Origin: Pseudomonadota bacterium
Lineage (GTDB): Bacteria > Pseudomonadota > Alphaproteobacteria > Rhizobiales > Rhizobiaceae
Length of the DNA stretch: 64,000 bases
Direction: 5' to 3'
Assembly: GCA_023404095.1 (NCBI GenBank)
Contig: JAEYDD010000067.1
Location: 124,001-188,000, forward strand
The position numbers were made by a program, and so were the translations under genes. Positions 37,834-46,598 of the stretch are shown piece by piece; within the stretch, counting starts at the first letter, position 1, and every line of letters starts with the position of its first letter. The notes under the pieces are model-generated. The model saw only the letters and a program-made list of their open reading frames with translations. It was not told where the DNA came from and did not search any database.

Positions 37834-39188
37834 ATCCTTGCAAGGTAAGTCTGGTAGTCGAAGTCAGACACCGTTCGCAGGTAGGTGATGGCTTCCTTGC
37901 GCTTGGTATCGCCATAGAGCTTCCGGTAGCGCTCGCCGAAGACGTCGGCGATGAAGGCGGAAGCCGAAAACTCCTCTACGGCGGTGAGGAAGTCGTGCGT
38001 CAGCCGCGGCACGCCGACCGGGTCCTGTCCCGGTTCCGTTGCCGGTCCCGGGTCCAACTGCTCGTCCAGTCCGAGCAGCATGCCGCCGAGGATGGCGGTC
38101 AACAGCAGGTACGGGTTGACGTCCGCGCCCGCGACGCGGTGTTCGATGCGGGCCGCCGGGCCGTCCTTGTCGGGAATACGGATCGCCGTGCCCCTGTGGC
38201 CGAAGCCCCAGTCTACATCGACAGGTGCGAAGGAGCCCGGCTGGAAGCGGCGGTAGGAATTGGCGAACGGGGCGAAGATCAGCTGCGCCTCGCGCATCGT
38301 CCGTAGCATGCCGGCGCAGACCGATTTCAGCTTTTCCGGATCGCCGCCCTTGGCATCCAGCACGTTGCGGCCGTCCCTGTCGATGATGCTCGCATGCACA
38401 TGCAGGCCGGAGCCCGCCTGGTCGGCATAGGGCTTCGCCATGCAGGTCGATTTCAGCCCGTGCAGGCGGGCGGCCTGTTCGGCGACCCGCTTCAGGTAGA
38501 TGCAGTCGTCGGCGGCAGCCAGCGCATCGGGCCGGTGCAGAAGGTTGATCTCGAACTGCCCGTGGCCGAATTCGGCGGTCGTCGCATCCGCCGGCAGTTC
38601 CATCTCCCGGGCGAAGGCCCGTACCGTCTGCAGGTAGTCGTCCAGTGCATCGACCGCACTCATGTCGTAGAGCTGGTAGCCGTTCGGCTGGCCGCGATAC
38701 ATCAGCCGTTCCGGCGGTCGGGGCTTCCCTGTTACCCGCCAATCGTCCTGCACCACGTAGAACTCAAGCTCGGTCGCGACGACCGGCGTCAGGCCGCGCT
38801 CGTCGAATCGCTTCAGAAGGGCGGAAAGAATGGCGCGTGGGCACATGAAGCTCGGCGTGCCGTCCAGCTCGTGCATGGTGGCGAGCACCTGCTTGGAGCC
38901 TGCCGGCGCCCATGGCATCGGTGCCAGCGACCGGCGATCCGGCTTGCATTCTCCGTCCGGGTCGCCGACCGAGAGAGACAGGCCGGTGATATCGTCGTTG
39001 TCGTCGCCCCAGATGTCGAGCGACTGGGTCGACGAGGGCAGGCGGACGGTGCCGTCCCAGATCTTCTTCTCCGCCTCGAGCGGGATCTGTTTGCCGCGCA
39101 GGTCGCCGTTCATGCCGACGAGCATGATCTCGATGCGGGGAGGAGCATTGGCCGGAACGTTTCCGTTCGCCGTGGAATCTTTGCGCAT
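37830..39188 (-). CDS. Glutamine synthetase-like ligase (gamma-glutamylpolyamine synthetase type)
   Basis: The ATG at 39188 gives 452 residues. Glutamine-synthetase landmarks are present: catalytic glutamates in VATELEFYVV and AEFGHGQFEINL, GSGLHVHASI, the arginine site NSYRRFQPG and RIEHRVAGADVNPYL. Length and sequence fit the PuuA/GlnA3-like branch rather than the housekeeping GSI or GSII enzymes. PuuA-type enzymes ligate glutamate to putrescine or similar amines. A class-III omega-aminotransferase is transcribed divergently next to it, which supports amine catabolism. The substrate is inferred. Confidence 0.85.
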   Translation of the reverse strand: MRKDSTANGNVPANAPPRIEIMLVGMNGDLRGKQIPLEAEKKIWDGTVRLPSSTQSLDIWGDDNDDITGLSLSVGDPDGECKPDRRSLAPMPWAPAGSKQVLATMHELDGTPSFMCPRAILSALLKRFDERGLTPVVATELEFYVVQDDWRVTGKPRPPERLMYRGQPNGYQLYDMSAVDALDDYLQTVRAFAREMELPADATTAEFGHGQFEINLLHRPDALAAADDCIYLKRVAEQAARLHGLKSTCMAKPYADQAGSGLHVHASIIDRDGRNVLDAKGGDPEKLKSVCAGMLRTMREAQLIFAPFANSYRRFQPGSFAPVDVDWGFGHRGTAIRIPDKDGPAARIEHRVAGADVNPYLLLTAILGGMLLGLDEQLDPGPATEPGQDPVGVPRLTHDFLTAVEEFSASAFIADVFGERYRKLYGDTKRKEAITYLRTVSDFDYQTYLARI

Positions 39189-39258
39189 GGTCAGGTTTCG
39201 CCTCAGGCAGGTTTTCAAGCGTGCATCGGGCGAGCGATTCTTCTGCCGCTCTCTTGCC

Positions 39259-39281
39259 AAATGCCTGTTACAAGGGCATTT
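39259..39281. promoter_or_regulatory. Candidate operator between the GS-like and aminotransferase genes
   Basis: AAATGCC (39259-39265) and GGCATTT (39275-39281) form a perfect inverted repeat with a 9-bp spacer, in the 190-bp divergent gap. Size and placement fit a dimeric repressor site controlling both genes. The regulator is not encoded next door. Confidence 0.45.
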
Positions 39282-39378
39282 TCCTAGCCTATTCTGGCCC
39301 GCCGTTCAATGAGCACCGAAACTTTCGCGTCCATGCGGAGGCACCGGTGAGACACCTTCAAACCCAAGGATGCGTAAC

Positions 39379-40746
39379 ATGTCGACTATGCCTGCCGCCT
39401 CGAATCTTGGTGCCCTTGATGCCGCCCACCACCTGCATCCCTTCTCGGACATGAAGAAGCTCAATGCAGCCGGCACCCGCATCATCGAGCGCGGCGAGGG
39501 CTGCTACATCTACGACAATCACGGCAAGAAGTATCTCGACGGTTTTGCCGGGCTCTGGTGTGTCAACATCGGCTACGGGCGCAAGGAAATCGCCGATGCC
39601 GTTGTCCGGCAGATGAACGAGCTGCCCTATTACAATACGTTCTTCGGTACCACCACGCCGCCGACGACGCTGCTGGCGCAGAAGATTACCTCGCATGCGG
39701 GGCCAAACATCAACCGCGTCTTCTTCACCGGTTCGGGTTCGGAGGCCAACGACACCTGGTTCCGGATGGCCCGCGTCTACTGGGCGGCACTCGGCAAGCC
39801 GTCGAAGAAGATGGTGATCGCACGGCGCAACGGCTATCACGGCTCAACCGTGGTCGGCGCCTCGATGGGCGGCATGAAGTACATGCACGAGCAGGGCGCG
39901 TTGCCGATCGAAGGCATCGTCCATATCGGCCAGCCCTTCTGGTATGGCGAGGGGGGCGAGCTCTCGCCAGCCGAGTTCGGCCTGAAGGTCGCACGCGAGC
40001 TGGCAGAGAAGATCGACGAACTCGGTGCCGACAACATCGCAGCCTTCGTCGCCGAGCCGATCCAGGGCGCGGGCGGCGTCATCGTGCCGCCGGAGACCTA
40101 CTGGCCCGAGATCGCCCGCATCTGCCAGGAGAAGGACATCCTGCTCGTCGTCGACGAGGTGATCTGCGGGTTCGGCCGCACCGGGCAGTGGTTCGGCCAC
40201 CAGCATTTCGGCGTTCAGCCGGATCTGGCGCCGATCGCCAAGGGACTGTCGTCGGGCTACCTGCCGATCGGCGGCGTCATGGTCTCCGACCGTGTCGGCG
40301 ACGTGCTCCTCAACGAGGTCGGCGACTTCAACCACGGCTTCACCTATTCCGGCCATCCGGTCTGTGCCGCCGCCGCGCTGGAAAACCTGCGCATCATCGA
40401 GGACGAGAAACTGGTCGAGCGCGTGCGCGATGATGTCGGCCCCTATCTCGCCGAAGGCCTCAAATCGCTGGAGGACCATCCCCTGGTGGGCCAGACCCAG
40501 TCCGTCGGCCTCATGGGCGCTGTTCAGCTCGTCGATGACAAGGCAAGCCGCAAGCGCTTCGAGGACAAGGAAAAGGTCGGCGTCGAGGTGCGCAACCATT
40601 GCCTCTCAAACGGCCTTGTGCTCCGCGCCACCGGCGACCGCATGCTCTACTCCCCGCCGCTGGTCATCACCCGCGCGGAGATCGATCAGATGATCGAAAC
40701 CACCCGCATGGGGCTGGACCACGGTCTGAAGGCGATGAAGGGCTAG
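39379..40746 (+). CDS. Class III omega-aminotransferase (polyamine/beta-alanine:pyruvate type)
   Basis: This PLP enzyme of 455 residues has the fold-type-I landmarks FFTGSGSEANDTWFRMAR, NGYHGSTV, VVDEVICGFGRTGQWF (the Asp that holds the PLP ring) and the Schiff-base lysine in APIAKGLSSGYLP. I prefer the ATG at 39379, which lies 9 nt after AAGG; the ATG at 39370 abuts that site. Similar enzymes transfer the amino group of putrescine, cadaverine or beta-alanine to pyruvate. The divergent GS-like ligase supports an amine-degradation role. Confidence 0.9.
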   Translation: MSTMPAASNLGALDAAHHLHPFSDMKKLNAAGTRIIERGEGCYIYDNHGKKYLDGFAGLWCVNIGYGRKEIADAVVRQMNELPYYNTFFGTTTPPTTLLAQKITSHAGPNINRVFFTGSGSEANDTWFRMARVYWAALGKPSKKMVIARRNGYHGSTVVGASMGGMKYMHEQGALPIEGIVHIGQPFWYGEGGELSPAEFGLKVARELAEKIDELGADNIAAFVAEPIQGAGGVIVPPETYWPEIARICQEKDILLVVDEVICGFGRTGQWFGHQHFGVQPDLAPIAKGLSSGYLPIGGVMVSDRVGDVLLNEVGDFNHGFTYSGHPVCAAAALENLRIIEDEKLVERVRDDVGPYLAEGLKSLEDHPLVGQTQSVGLMGAVQLVDDKASRKRFEDKEKVGVEVRNHCLSNGLVLRATGDRMLYSPPLVITRAEIDQMIETTRMGLDHGLKAMKG

Positions 40747-40773
40747 GGGCGGCACGCCAAGCCCCATACCCCA

Positions 40774-40889
40774 CCCGTCATGCCGGCCCCGGGCCGGCAT
40801 CCAGCCGCGCAAGTCCTTGCGCTATAGAGAGCTTCCCGCGCGCCGCAGACGCGGCGATGCTGGATCCCGGATCAAGTCCGAGATGACGG
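40774..40889. repeat. Alphaproteobacterial intergenic palindromic repeat element
   Basis: The left arm (40774-40805) contains CCGTCATGCCGGCC and GGCATCCAGC; the right arm (40856-40889) contains GCTGGATCCCGGATCAAG and GAGATGACGG. Outer ends CCGTCAT/ATGACGG and inner ATCCAGC/GCTGGAT are exact inverted matches. This wording is typical of dispersed repeats found between rhizobial genes. It lies in the gap between two convergent genes and may also help terminate transcription. Confidence 0.7.
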
Positions 40890-40940
40890 TTGAATGTGTT
40901 GCTGCCACATCCGCGCGCGCGGGCCGCGCGCCGCCCCACG

Positions 40941-42443
40941 CTATTCTTCCGCCGGATATACCCAGGCATAGCTGATGCTGTAGCGCCTGCCGTCGCGGCC
41001 ATAGTGATACGGCAGTTCCATCCGGTGCAGATCGGGCGCGGCGGCCGGCCTTCCGTTGCCGAAGCGGGCGGCGTCCGCGAGAAGTTCCGGGGCCACGTCG
41101 GCCGCAGCCCCATCTTCCTTGCGCCAGACGACCAGGACGGGCGACGTCGCGCTCCAGGCCACCTCCGGGGCAAAGCCCGCATAGTCCTCGGAAACCACCG
41201 GAATGCCGGGGAAATGCAGGCGCAGGTTGCCGGCGAGGTGCGTGTCGTCGGTGAGGATGGCCGCCGGCCTGATGCCGTCGTCGGCGATAGCCCGGGCAAA
41301 GGCGTCGTAGGGGACGTTGAGCTTCTGGTAATCACCGGTCAGGCCGGCGCTCGCGACGCGGCCGAAAAGGATCGCAGGCACCGCGATCATGATGGCGGCC
41401 GCGATCGGCGCAAAGCGCTTCAATTGAAGTCCGTCGGCAAGGCCCGCGGCTTCCACCTTCAGGCAGAGGTAGAGCGGCAGCACCAAAAGCAGTGGCGTCA
41501 GCCAGCGGTCCTTGATGTGGGCCGCGCCGGCGAACAGGATCAGCAGGACCAGCGCCAGCACGAACAGCAGCATCATTCGCTCGATCAGCGCCGTCCACCG
41601 GTTGCCCTTCGACAGGGCCCGCCAGAGGCTGCCGCGGAAGACGACGGCGAAGACGATCACGGTGACGGCGGAGAAGCCGGCGATGGCGGTGACGAGGGAT
41701 AGCAGCCCTTCGGCGATCTGCGACGAAAGGCCGGCATCCGCTTCGGCAAGCTTATCCATCGTCCCTTCCGAGGCGGTCCCGAGGTGGTCGACGAGCCAGA
41801 GCGCATGTGGTGCGACGATCAGAAGGCTTGCGCCAATCGTCAGCATCAGACGCCAGTCGAAGACCCGCTTCCGCCACTCCCCGTCGAACAGGACAGCCAG
41901 GAGTGCCGCTGCCGGAAGCAGAACGAAATTGTACTTGGCGATCATGCCGATGCCGATCGCAATGCCGGTCAGGAGATAGCTTGCGATCGTTGGGGCTGTG
42001 AGCGTGCGGAAGAAGCCGTACAGGAAAAGCGCTGCCGCGAACACGACCGCCACCGTATGCGTGAGGTCGCGCTGCGCCTCGAAGGCGATCTGCGGAATCG
42101 TCAGCAGTGACAGCGTAGCGATGATCGCAAGATCGCGGTCCTTCAGTACCGTTTTTGCCGCCAGGCCAAAGGCAAGGTAGGCGGCAAAGAGCATCAGGTT
42201 CTTCAGGAAGCTGATCGCAAACACGCTCGGTCCCGTGACCTGGATCAGCGCATACTGCAACCAGTTGTAGAACGGCGGCTGCGTGTCGTAGCCGGCTGCA
42301 AGCCACTGCGACAGCAGGATCTGCTGCGCCTCGTCCCTTTCCAGTGAATCCGGCAGAGCCATCCGCACGAGGAAATTGACGACGAAATATGCGGCCAGGA
42401 GCATGAAGGCCGCATTCGGCGAGGCGCGCAGGAAGCGGGTCAT
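40941..42443 (-). CDS. Glycosyltransferase family 39/83 membrane protein (ArnT/PMT-like)
   Basis: This 500-residue protein has about 10-12 membrane helices in the first 360 residues and a soluble C-terminal part. The early acidic motif LERDEAQQILLSQW followed by DTQPPFYNWL is the signature of undecaprenyl-phosphate-sugar-dependent transferases (PMT_2/ArnT-type: the DE pair and QPPFY). It would transfer a sugar from a polyprenyl carrier to an envelope acceptor in the periplasm. The GT2 gene just upstream could make that carrier-linked donor. Confidence 0.87.
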   Translation of the reverse strand: MTRFLRASPNAAFMLLAAYFVVNFLVRMALPDSLERDEAQQILLSQWLAAGYDTQPPFYNWLQYALIQVTGPSVFAISFLKNLMLFAAYLAFGLAAKTVLKDRDLAIIATLSLLTIPQIAFEAQRDLTHTVAVVFAAALFLYGFFRTLTAPTIASYLLTGIAIGIGMIAKYNFVLLPAAALLAVLFDGEWRKRVFDWRLMLTIGASLLIVAPHALWLVDHLGTASEGTMDKLAEADAGLSSQIAEGLLSLVTAIAGFSAVTVIVFAVVFRGSLWRALSKGNRWTALIERMMLLFVLALVLLILFAGAAHIKDRWLTPLLLVLPLYLCLKVEAAGLADGLQLKRFAPIAAAIMIAVPAILFGRVASAGLTGDYQKLNVPYDAFARAIADDGIRPAAILTDDTHLAGNLRLHFPGIPVVSEDYAGFAPEVAWSATSPVLVVWRKEDGAAADVAPELLADAARFGNGRPAAAPDLHRMELPYHYGRDGRRYSISYAWVYPAEE

Positions 42444-42444
42444 C

Positions 42445-43452
42445 TCAGTCGCGCCGGAACGTCTGCCGGACGATGTAGTTCGGCGTGTCGTCGTCGCGGA
42501 AATACGTGCGCGCGATCATCTCTGACAGGATGCCGGTGGTGATCAACTGGACCGACGACAGGAACAGCAGGACGCCGACCAGCAATAGGGGACGCGTGCC
42601 GATGTCATTGCCAAAAACGAACTTGTCGATGAAGAGATAGGCGAGGATGAGGGCGCTGAGCGCGCCCGCTGCCAGGCCGATCGAGCCGAAGAAGTGGCCC
42701 GGCCGCGCCTTGTAGCGCATGAAGAACAGCACCGACAGCAAGTCCAGTATGACCCGGAACGTGCGCGAAATGCCGTATTTCGAGGTCCCGAGCGTGCGCG
42801 GGTGGTGGGCGACGACCATCTCGCCGATTCTGGAGCTCGGCACCACGCCCGCGACCCAGGCCGGGATGAAGCGGTGCATTTCGCCCATCAGCTTGACCTG
42901 CTTGATGATCGAGGCGCGATAGATCTTCAGGCTGCAGCCGTAGTCGTGCAGGCGCACGCCGGTGATCCGCCCGATCAGCGCATTGGCGCACCAGGAGGGG
43001 ATCTTGCGCAGGAACAGGCCGTCCTTGCGGTTCTTTCGCCAGCCGACGAGCAGGTCGAGCTCGCGGTCGTCCAGCGCCTGCGCCATGGCACGGATGTCGC
43101 GCGGATCGTTCTGCAGGTCGCCGTCGAGCGTGGCGATCAGGCGGCCGCGGGCCGCGTCGATGCCTGCCTGCATGGCAGCCGTCTGTCCGAAATTGCGCTG
43201 CAACTCGATGATCGAAAGGTTCAGGCCCGGGCGGTCAAGCGCGCCGCGGGCCTTCAAAAGCGTCGCATCCGTGCTTCCGTCGTCGACGAGGATCAGTTCC
43301 CACGGCTGGTCGAAACCGTCCATGGCCTCGCAGATGCGCTCGATCAGCGGGACGACGCTCTCTTCCTCGTTGAAGACGGGGACGACCAGCGAAATCTCGA
43401 TGCCGGTCGGCTGCAGCTCGACGGCGGCGATGGTTTGCGAATTTTCCTGCAA
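42445..43452 (-). CDS. Family 2 glycosyltransferase (polyprenyl-phosphate sugar synthase, ArnC/GtrB-like)
   Basis: About 335 residues from a TTG at 43452 preceded by GGAGAAAGAAG; a GTG 15 bp further up is possible. The GT2 fold is clear: LVVPVFNEEESV, LVDDGSTD, LQRNFGQTAAMQAGI, TLDGDLQNDP. Two C-terminal membrane helices (about residues 240-262 and 275-297) give the DPM1/ArnC/GtrB topology that attaches a nucleotide sugar to a lipid carrier. The PMT-type gene starts 2 bp after its stop, so the two are coupled. The divergent UPF0104 gene may provide transport. Confidence 0.88.
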   Translation of the reverse strand: MQENSQTIAAVELQPTGIEISLVVPVFNEEESVVPLIERICEAMDGFDQPWELILVDDGSTDATLLKARGALDRPGLNLSIIELQRNFGQTAAMQAGIDAARGRLIATLDGDLQNDPRDIRAMAQALDDRELDLLVGWRKNRKDGLFLRKIPSWCANALIGRITGVRLHDYGCSLKIYRASIIKQVKLMGEMHRFIPAWVAGVVPSSRIGEMVVAHHPRTLGTSKYGISRTFRVILDLLSVLFFMRYKARPGHFFGSIGLAAGALSALILAYLFIDKFVFGNDIGTRPLLLVGVLLFLSSVQLITTGILSEMIARTYFRDDDTPNYIVRQTFRRD

Positions 43453-43491
43453 TGCTTCTTTCTCCACTCCGGCGGAGTTCTTTCCGTCTGC

Positions 43492-43503
43492 GTATCGTGA
43501 TAC
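43492..43503. promoter_or_regulatory. Short palindrome in the divergent glycosyltransferase promoter
   Basis: GTATC-N2-GATAC is an exact inverted repeat in the 90-bp gap between the GT2 gene and the divergent membrane-protein gene. Both promoters must fit here, so a shared control site is plausible, but the site is short. Confidence 0.25.
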
Positions 43504-43542
43504 CACGCGCTCGCAGCCTGATAAGGGAAACCCAGCACTTAT

Positions 43543-44523
43543 ATGACTTCCGCGCCGAATTCCAGCCGACGTCCCTGGCTTTCCCGTGTTGCCCGCCGGC
43601 ATGGCATGACGCTTCTGACGGTCGCCTGCCTTGCCGCCTATGCCGCCTTCGTCGAATGGCAGTGGGGCTGGGGGAGGATTCTCGCGCAGTGGCAGAAGGT
43701 CGGCCCATGGACGACGGCGGGTGCGCTGGCGCTGCTCACCGCCACCTACCTCGTCCGCACCCAGCGCATCTACGACTACTTTCCGAAGGAAACCGCGGGG
43801 CATTTCCTGAAGCTGTTTCGCCTGACGCAGGTACACAACCTGCTCAACATCATGCTGCCTTTCCGCGCAGGGGAGACGAGCTTTCCGCTGCTGATGCGCT
43901 CGCAGTTTTCCGTGCCGCTTCCCCGTGCGACCGCAGCCCTTCTGGTCATGCGGCTGCTCGACCTGCATGCGCTCTGCGCCGCAGCCGGCATCGGTCTCGT
44001 GATCGGGGCTTCCGGCCGGCCGCTCGCCTTGCTGCTCTGGGCGCTTTTTCTCGTGTCGCCGCTCGCATTCTTTGCCGCCAAGGGGCCGATCTTCCGACAG
44101 CTTAGGGGGCGTCTGCCCGGCAAGCTCCAACGCCTTCTGGAAGAGGTCGAGGCCGGCATTCCGGCTGACAGCGGCCGCTTCGCCCGCGCCTGGCTCTTCA
44201 CCGTGCTGAACTGGGGTGTGAAGGTGCTGGTACTCGCCTGGGTTCTTGGCCTGCTCGGCGTGGCGCCGCTTGCAGCCACCTTCGGCGGCGCGCTTGGGGG
44301 CGAACTGTCCTCGGTCCTCCCGGTCCATGCGCCCGGCGGAGTCGGCACCTATCCGGCCGGGATCACGGCGGGTGCGGTCGCCTTCGGCGCGGACAAGGCG
44401 CGTGCGGCGGTCTCGGCCATGGCCGAGGCTGCGATCAACGCGCACCTGATGATCGTCGCCAGCGCCTGCGTGGGAACGGCGCTGTCGGTCGTGCTCTCGT
44501 GGTTTTCGAACGAGCCCCGGTGA
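43543..44523 (+). CDS. UPF0104/lysylphosphatidylglycerol-synthase-type membrane protein
   Basis: This 326-residue protein has about eight predicted helices. The family features are NIMLPFRAGETSFPLLM (about residues 100-117) and the late LPVHAPGGVGTYPAG segment. Members of this TM-domain family are flippase-like or act on lipid-linked substrates; the soluble lysyl-transfer domain of MprF is absent. Head-to-head placement with the GT2/PMT pair suggests that it handles the same glycolipid intermediate. Confidence 0.82.
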   Translation: MTSAPNSSRRPWLSRVARRHGMTLLTVACLAAYAAFVEWQWGWGRILAQWQKVGPWTTAGALALLTATYLVRTQRIYDYFPKETAGHFLKLFRLTQVHNLLNIMLPFRAGETSFPLLMRSQFSVPLPRATAALLVMRLLDLHALCAAAGIGLVIGASGRPLALLLWALFLVSPLAFFAAKGPIFRQLRGRLPGKLQRLLEEVEAGIPADSGRFARAWLFTVLNWGVKVLVLAWVLGLLGVAPLAATFGGALGGELSSVLPVHAPGGVGTYPAGITAGAVAFGADKARAAVSAMAEAAINAHLMIVASACVGTALSVVLSWFSNEPR

Positions 44524-44543
44524 CGGCCTATTGGAAGGCCGTC
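44522..44543. terminator. Hairpin overlapping two convergent gene ends
   Basis: GACGGCCT and AGGCCGTC form a perfect 8-bp stem with a 6-nt loop. It covers the last bases of the UPF0104 gene and the last codons and stop of amn, whose ends are only 4 bp apart. Confidence 0.5.
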
Positions 44544-46030
44544 TCGAAGAAGCTTCTGAGCTTGCGCGAATGCAGCTTCTCCGTTGGCATGCCCGCCAGC
44601 TTCTCAAGCGCCCGGATGCCGATGCGCAGGTGCTGGTTGACCTGAGTGCGGTAGAAGGCGGTCGCCATGCCCGGCAGCTTCAGTTCGCCGTGCAGCGGCT
44701 TGTCCGAGACGCACAGCAGCGTGCCGTAGGGCACGCGGAAGCGGAAGCCATTGGCGGCTATCGTCGCCGATTCCATGTCGAGCGCGATCGCGCGGGACTG
44801 CGACAGCCGTTTCACCGGCCCGCGCTGGTCGCGCAGTTCCCAGCTGCGGTTGTCGATGGTGGCAACAGTGCCGGTGCGCATGATCCGCTTCAGGTCGTAG
44901 CCCTCGAGCCCCGTCACTTCGGCGACAGCGCTTTCCAGCGCCACCTGTACTTCCGCGAGCGCCGGGATCGGCACCCATACCGGCAGGTCGTCGTCGAGCA
45001 CGTGGTCCTCGCGTACATAGGCGTGGGCCAGAACGTAGTCGCCCAGCGTCTGGCTGTTGCGCAGGCCCGCGCAGTGGCCGAGCATCAGCCAGGCATGCGG
45101 GCGCAGCACGGCGATGTGGTCGGTGATTGTCTTCGCGTTTGACGGGCCGACGCCGATATTGACCAGGGTGATGCCGCCATGGCCCTTGCGCTTGATGTGG
45201 TAGGCCGGCATCTGCGGCAGCCGCGCCAGCGTCAGGTCGGTGTCGGGCTTGTCGTTGCCGGCCTGGGTGACGACGTTGCCGGGCTCGACGAAAGCGGTAT
45301 AGCCGTTGCCGCCTTCCGCCATCTGCAGCCGCGCCCAGGCGCAGAATTCGTCGACGTAGAACTGGTAGTTGGTGAAGAGAACGAAGTTCTGGAAGTGGTT
45401 GGCGCTGGTCGCCGTGTAGTGGCTGAGCCTTGCCAGCGAGTAATCGACGCGCTGGGCGGTGAAGGCCGCAAGCGGCGAGGCCTCGCCGGGGCCGGGTTCG
45501 TAGGAGCCGTTCGCGATCTCGTCGTCGGTGTTCGTCAGGTCGGGCGCATCGAACAGATCGCGTAGGGGAACGGTGATGTTCTCGGCGATCTCCGCCTCCA
45601 CATAGGCACCTTCGCCGAAGGCGAAATGCAACGGGATCGGCGTCGCCGATTCCGAAACGGTAACGGTGATACCGTGATTGCGCATCAGGTGGCCGAGCTG
45701 TTCCTTGAGATAGTGCCGGAAAAGCTTCGGGCGCGTGATGGTGGTGGAGTAGATGCCAGGCGAGGCGACGTAGCCGTGCGAAAGGCGCGAATCCACATGG
45801 CCGAAGCTGGTGGTCTCGACGCTGACCTGCGGATAGCACGCGCGATAGCGGCAATCCGGCGTGTTGACCTTGGCAAGCCCGGCGAAGGCATCGGTGAGAA
45901 AGCGGGTGTTGCGCTCGTAGAGCGCTTCGAGGCAATCGACCGCCTCCACCGGATCCTCAAAGGCCCGTGGCGTGAAAGGTTCAGGCGTGGCGAAGGGAAG
46001 GGGCGTGGGCGACAAGATTCGTTTGCTCAT
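44528..46030 (-). CDS. amn: AMP nucleosidase
   Basis: This 500-residue protein has the two-part layout of AMP nucleosidase: an N-terminal regulatory domain and a C-terminal nucleoside-phosphorylase-like catalytic domain (VNIGVGPSNAKTITDHI, GHCAGLRNSQ, ALDMESATIAANG). It splits AMP into adenine and ribose-5-phosphate and helps set the adenylate pool. Length is close to the E. coli enzyme. No ribosome binding site precedes the ATG; a good -10 box ends only 5 nt upstream, which suggests a leaderless transcript. Confidence 0.93.
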   Translation of the reverse strand: MSKRILSPTPLPFATPEPFTPRAFEDPVEAVDCLEALYERNTRFLTDAFAGLAKVNTPDCRYRACYPQVSVETTSFGHVDSRLSHGYVASPGIYSTTITRPKLFRHYLKEQLGHLMRNHGITVTVSESATPIPLHFAFGEGAYVEAEIAENITVPLRDLFDAPDLTNTDDEIANGSYEPGPGEASPLAAFTAQRVDYSLARLSHYTATSANHFQNFVLFTNYQFYVDEFCAWARLQMAEGGNGYTAFVEPGNVVTQAGNDKPDTDLTLARLPQMPAYHIKRKGHGGITLVNIGVGPSNAKTITDHIAVLRPHAWLMLGHCAGLRNSQTLGDYVLAHAYVREDHVLDDDLPVWVPIPALAEVQVALESAVAEVTGLEGYDLKRIMRTGTVATIDNRSWELRDQRGPVKRLSQSRAIALDMESATIAANGFRFRVPYGTLLCVSDKPLHGELKLPGMATAFYRTQVNQHLRIGIRALEKLAGMPTEKLHSRKLRSFFETAFQ

Positions 46031-46035
46031 GAATC

Positions 46036-46064
46036 ATTATAGGTGACCCGATTTTGCATGCAAA
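46036..46064 (-). promoter_or_regulatory. Sigma-70-like promoter directly at the amn start
   Basis: On the minus strand TTTGCA (46064-46059) and a perfect TATAAT (46041-46036) are separated by 17 bp. The -10 box ends 5 nt before the amn ATG, so transcription would begin at or next to the start codon. Confidence 0.5.
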
Positions 46065-46125
46065 CGACAAGAATGTAACGCCCGCGCGAGCGGATTGCGC
46101 TTTTCTGCGACGGTTTTTATGGCAG

Positions 46126-46446
46126 TCAGCGCGGCCCGGCGAGAATGACGACTGCACCGGCCATCGCAATTCCTGCCCCCGTCAGGTCCCAGCGGTCGGG
46201 CGCGACCCCTTCGGCAAGCCATAGCCACAGCAGCGAGGCGGCGATGTAGATCCCGCCATAGGCGGCATAGGCGCGGCCGGCCGCCTCGGAATCGATCAGC
46301 GTCAGCAGCCAGGCGAAGGCGGCGAGTGCGACAAAGCCGGGAATGAGCCAGAGGATGGACTTGTCCATTCGCAGCCACGCCCAGAACGAGAAGCACCCGG
46401 CAATCTCGGCGAGTGCTGCGGCGGCATAGATGAGAATGGGCTGCAT
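46126..46446 (-). CDS. YnfA/UPF0060 small membrane protein
   Basis: This 106-residue protein has four predicted helices. Family landmarks are LAEIAGCFSFWAWLRM near the start, AAYGGIYIAASLLWLW in the third helix, and WDLTGAGIAMAGAVVIL at the C-terminus. YnfA proteins resemble small multidrug resistance pumps in size and topology. The start at 46446 follows GGAG; upstream extension is shadow sequence. It lies 95 bp upstream of amn on the same strand. Confidence 0.9.
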   Translation of the reverse strand: MQPILIYAAAALAEIAGCFSFWAWLRMDKSILWLIPGFVALAAFAWLLTLIDSEAAGRAYAAYGGIYIAASLLWLWLAEGVAPDRWDLTGAGIAMAGAVVILAGPR

Positions 46447-46598
46447 GCAGGGGCTCCGATCGTTGAAGCCAGCACTAGCGCATTCGGAGCGAACTCGAAA
46501 ATCTCTTTCTCGTGGGCGTTGCCTTTTCGGCAATCGGGGACGGTGTTAGACCAGGCGTGCCAGTACCTGACGGCGTGGGCAGGGGAGGCAAGCGCCGA

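Noticed and set aside
43453..44607. Long N-terminal extension of the GT2 gene
   Set aside because: It overlaps the divergent UPF0104 gene in antisense and has no similarity to glycosyltransferases.
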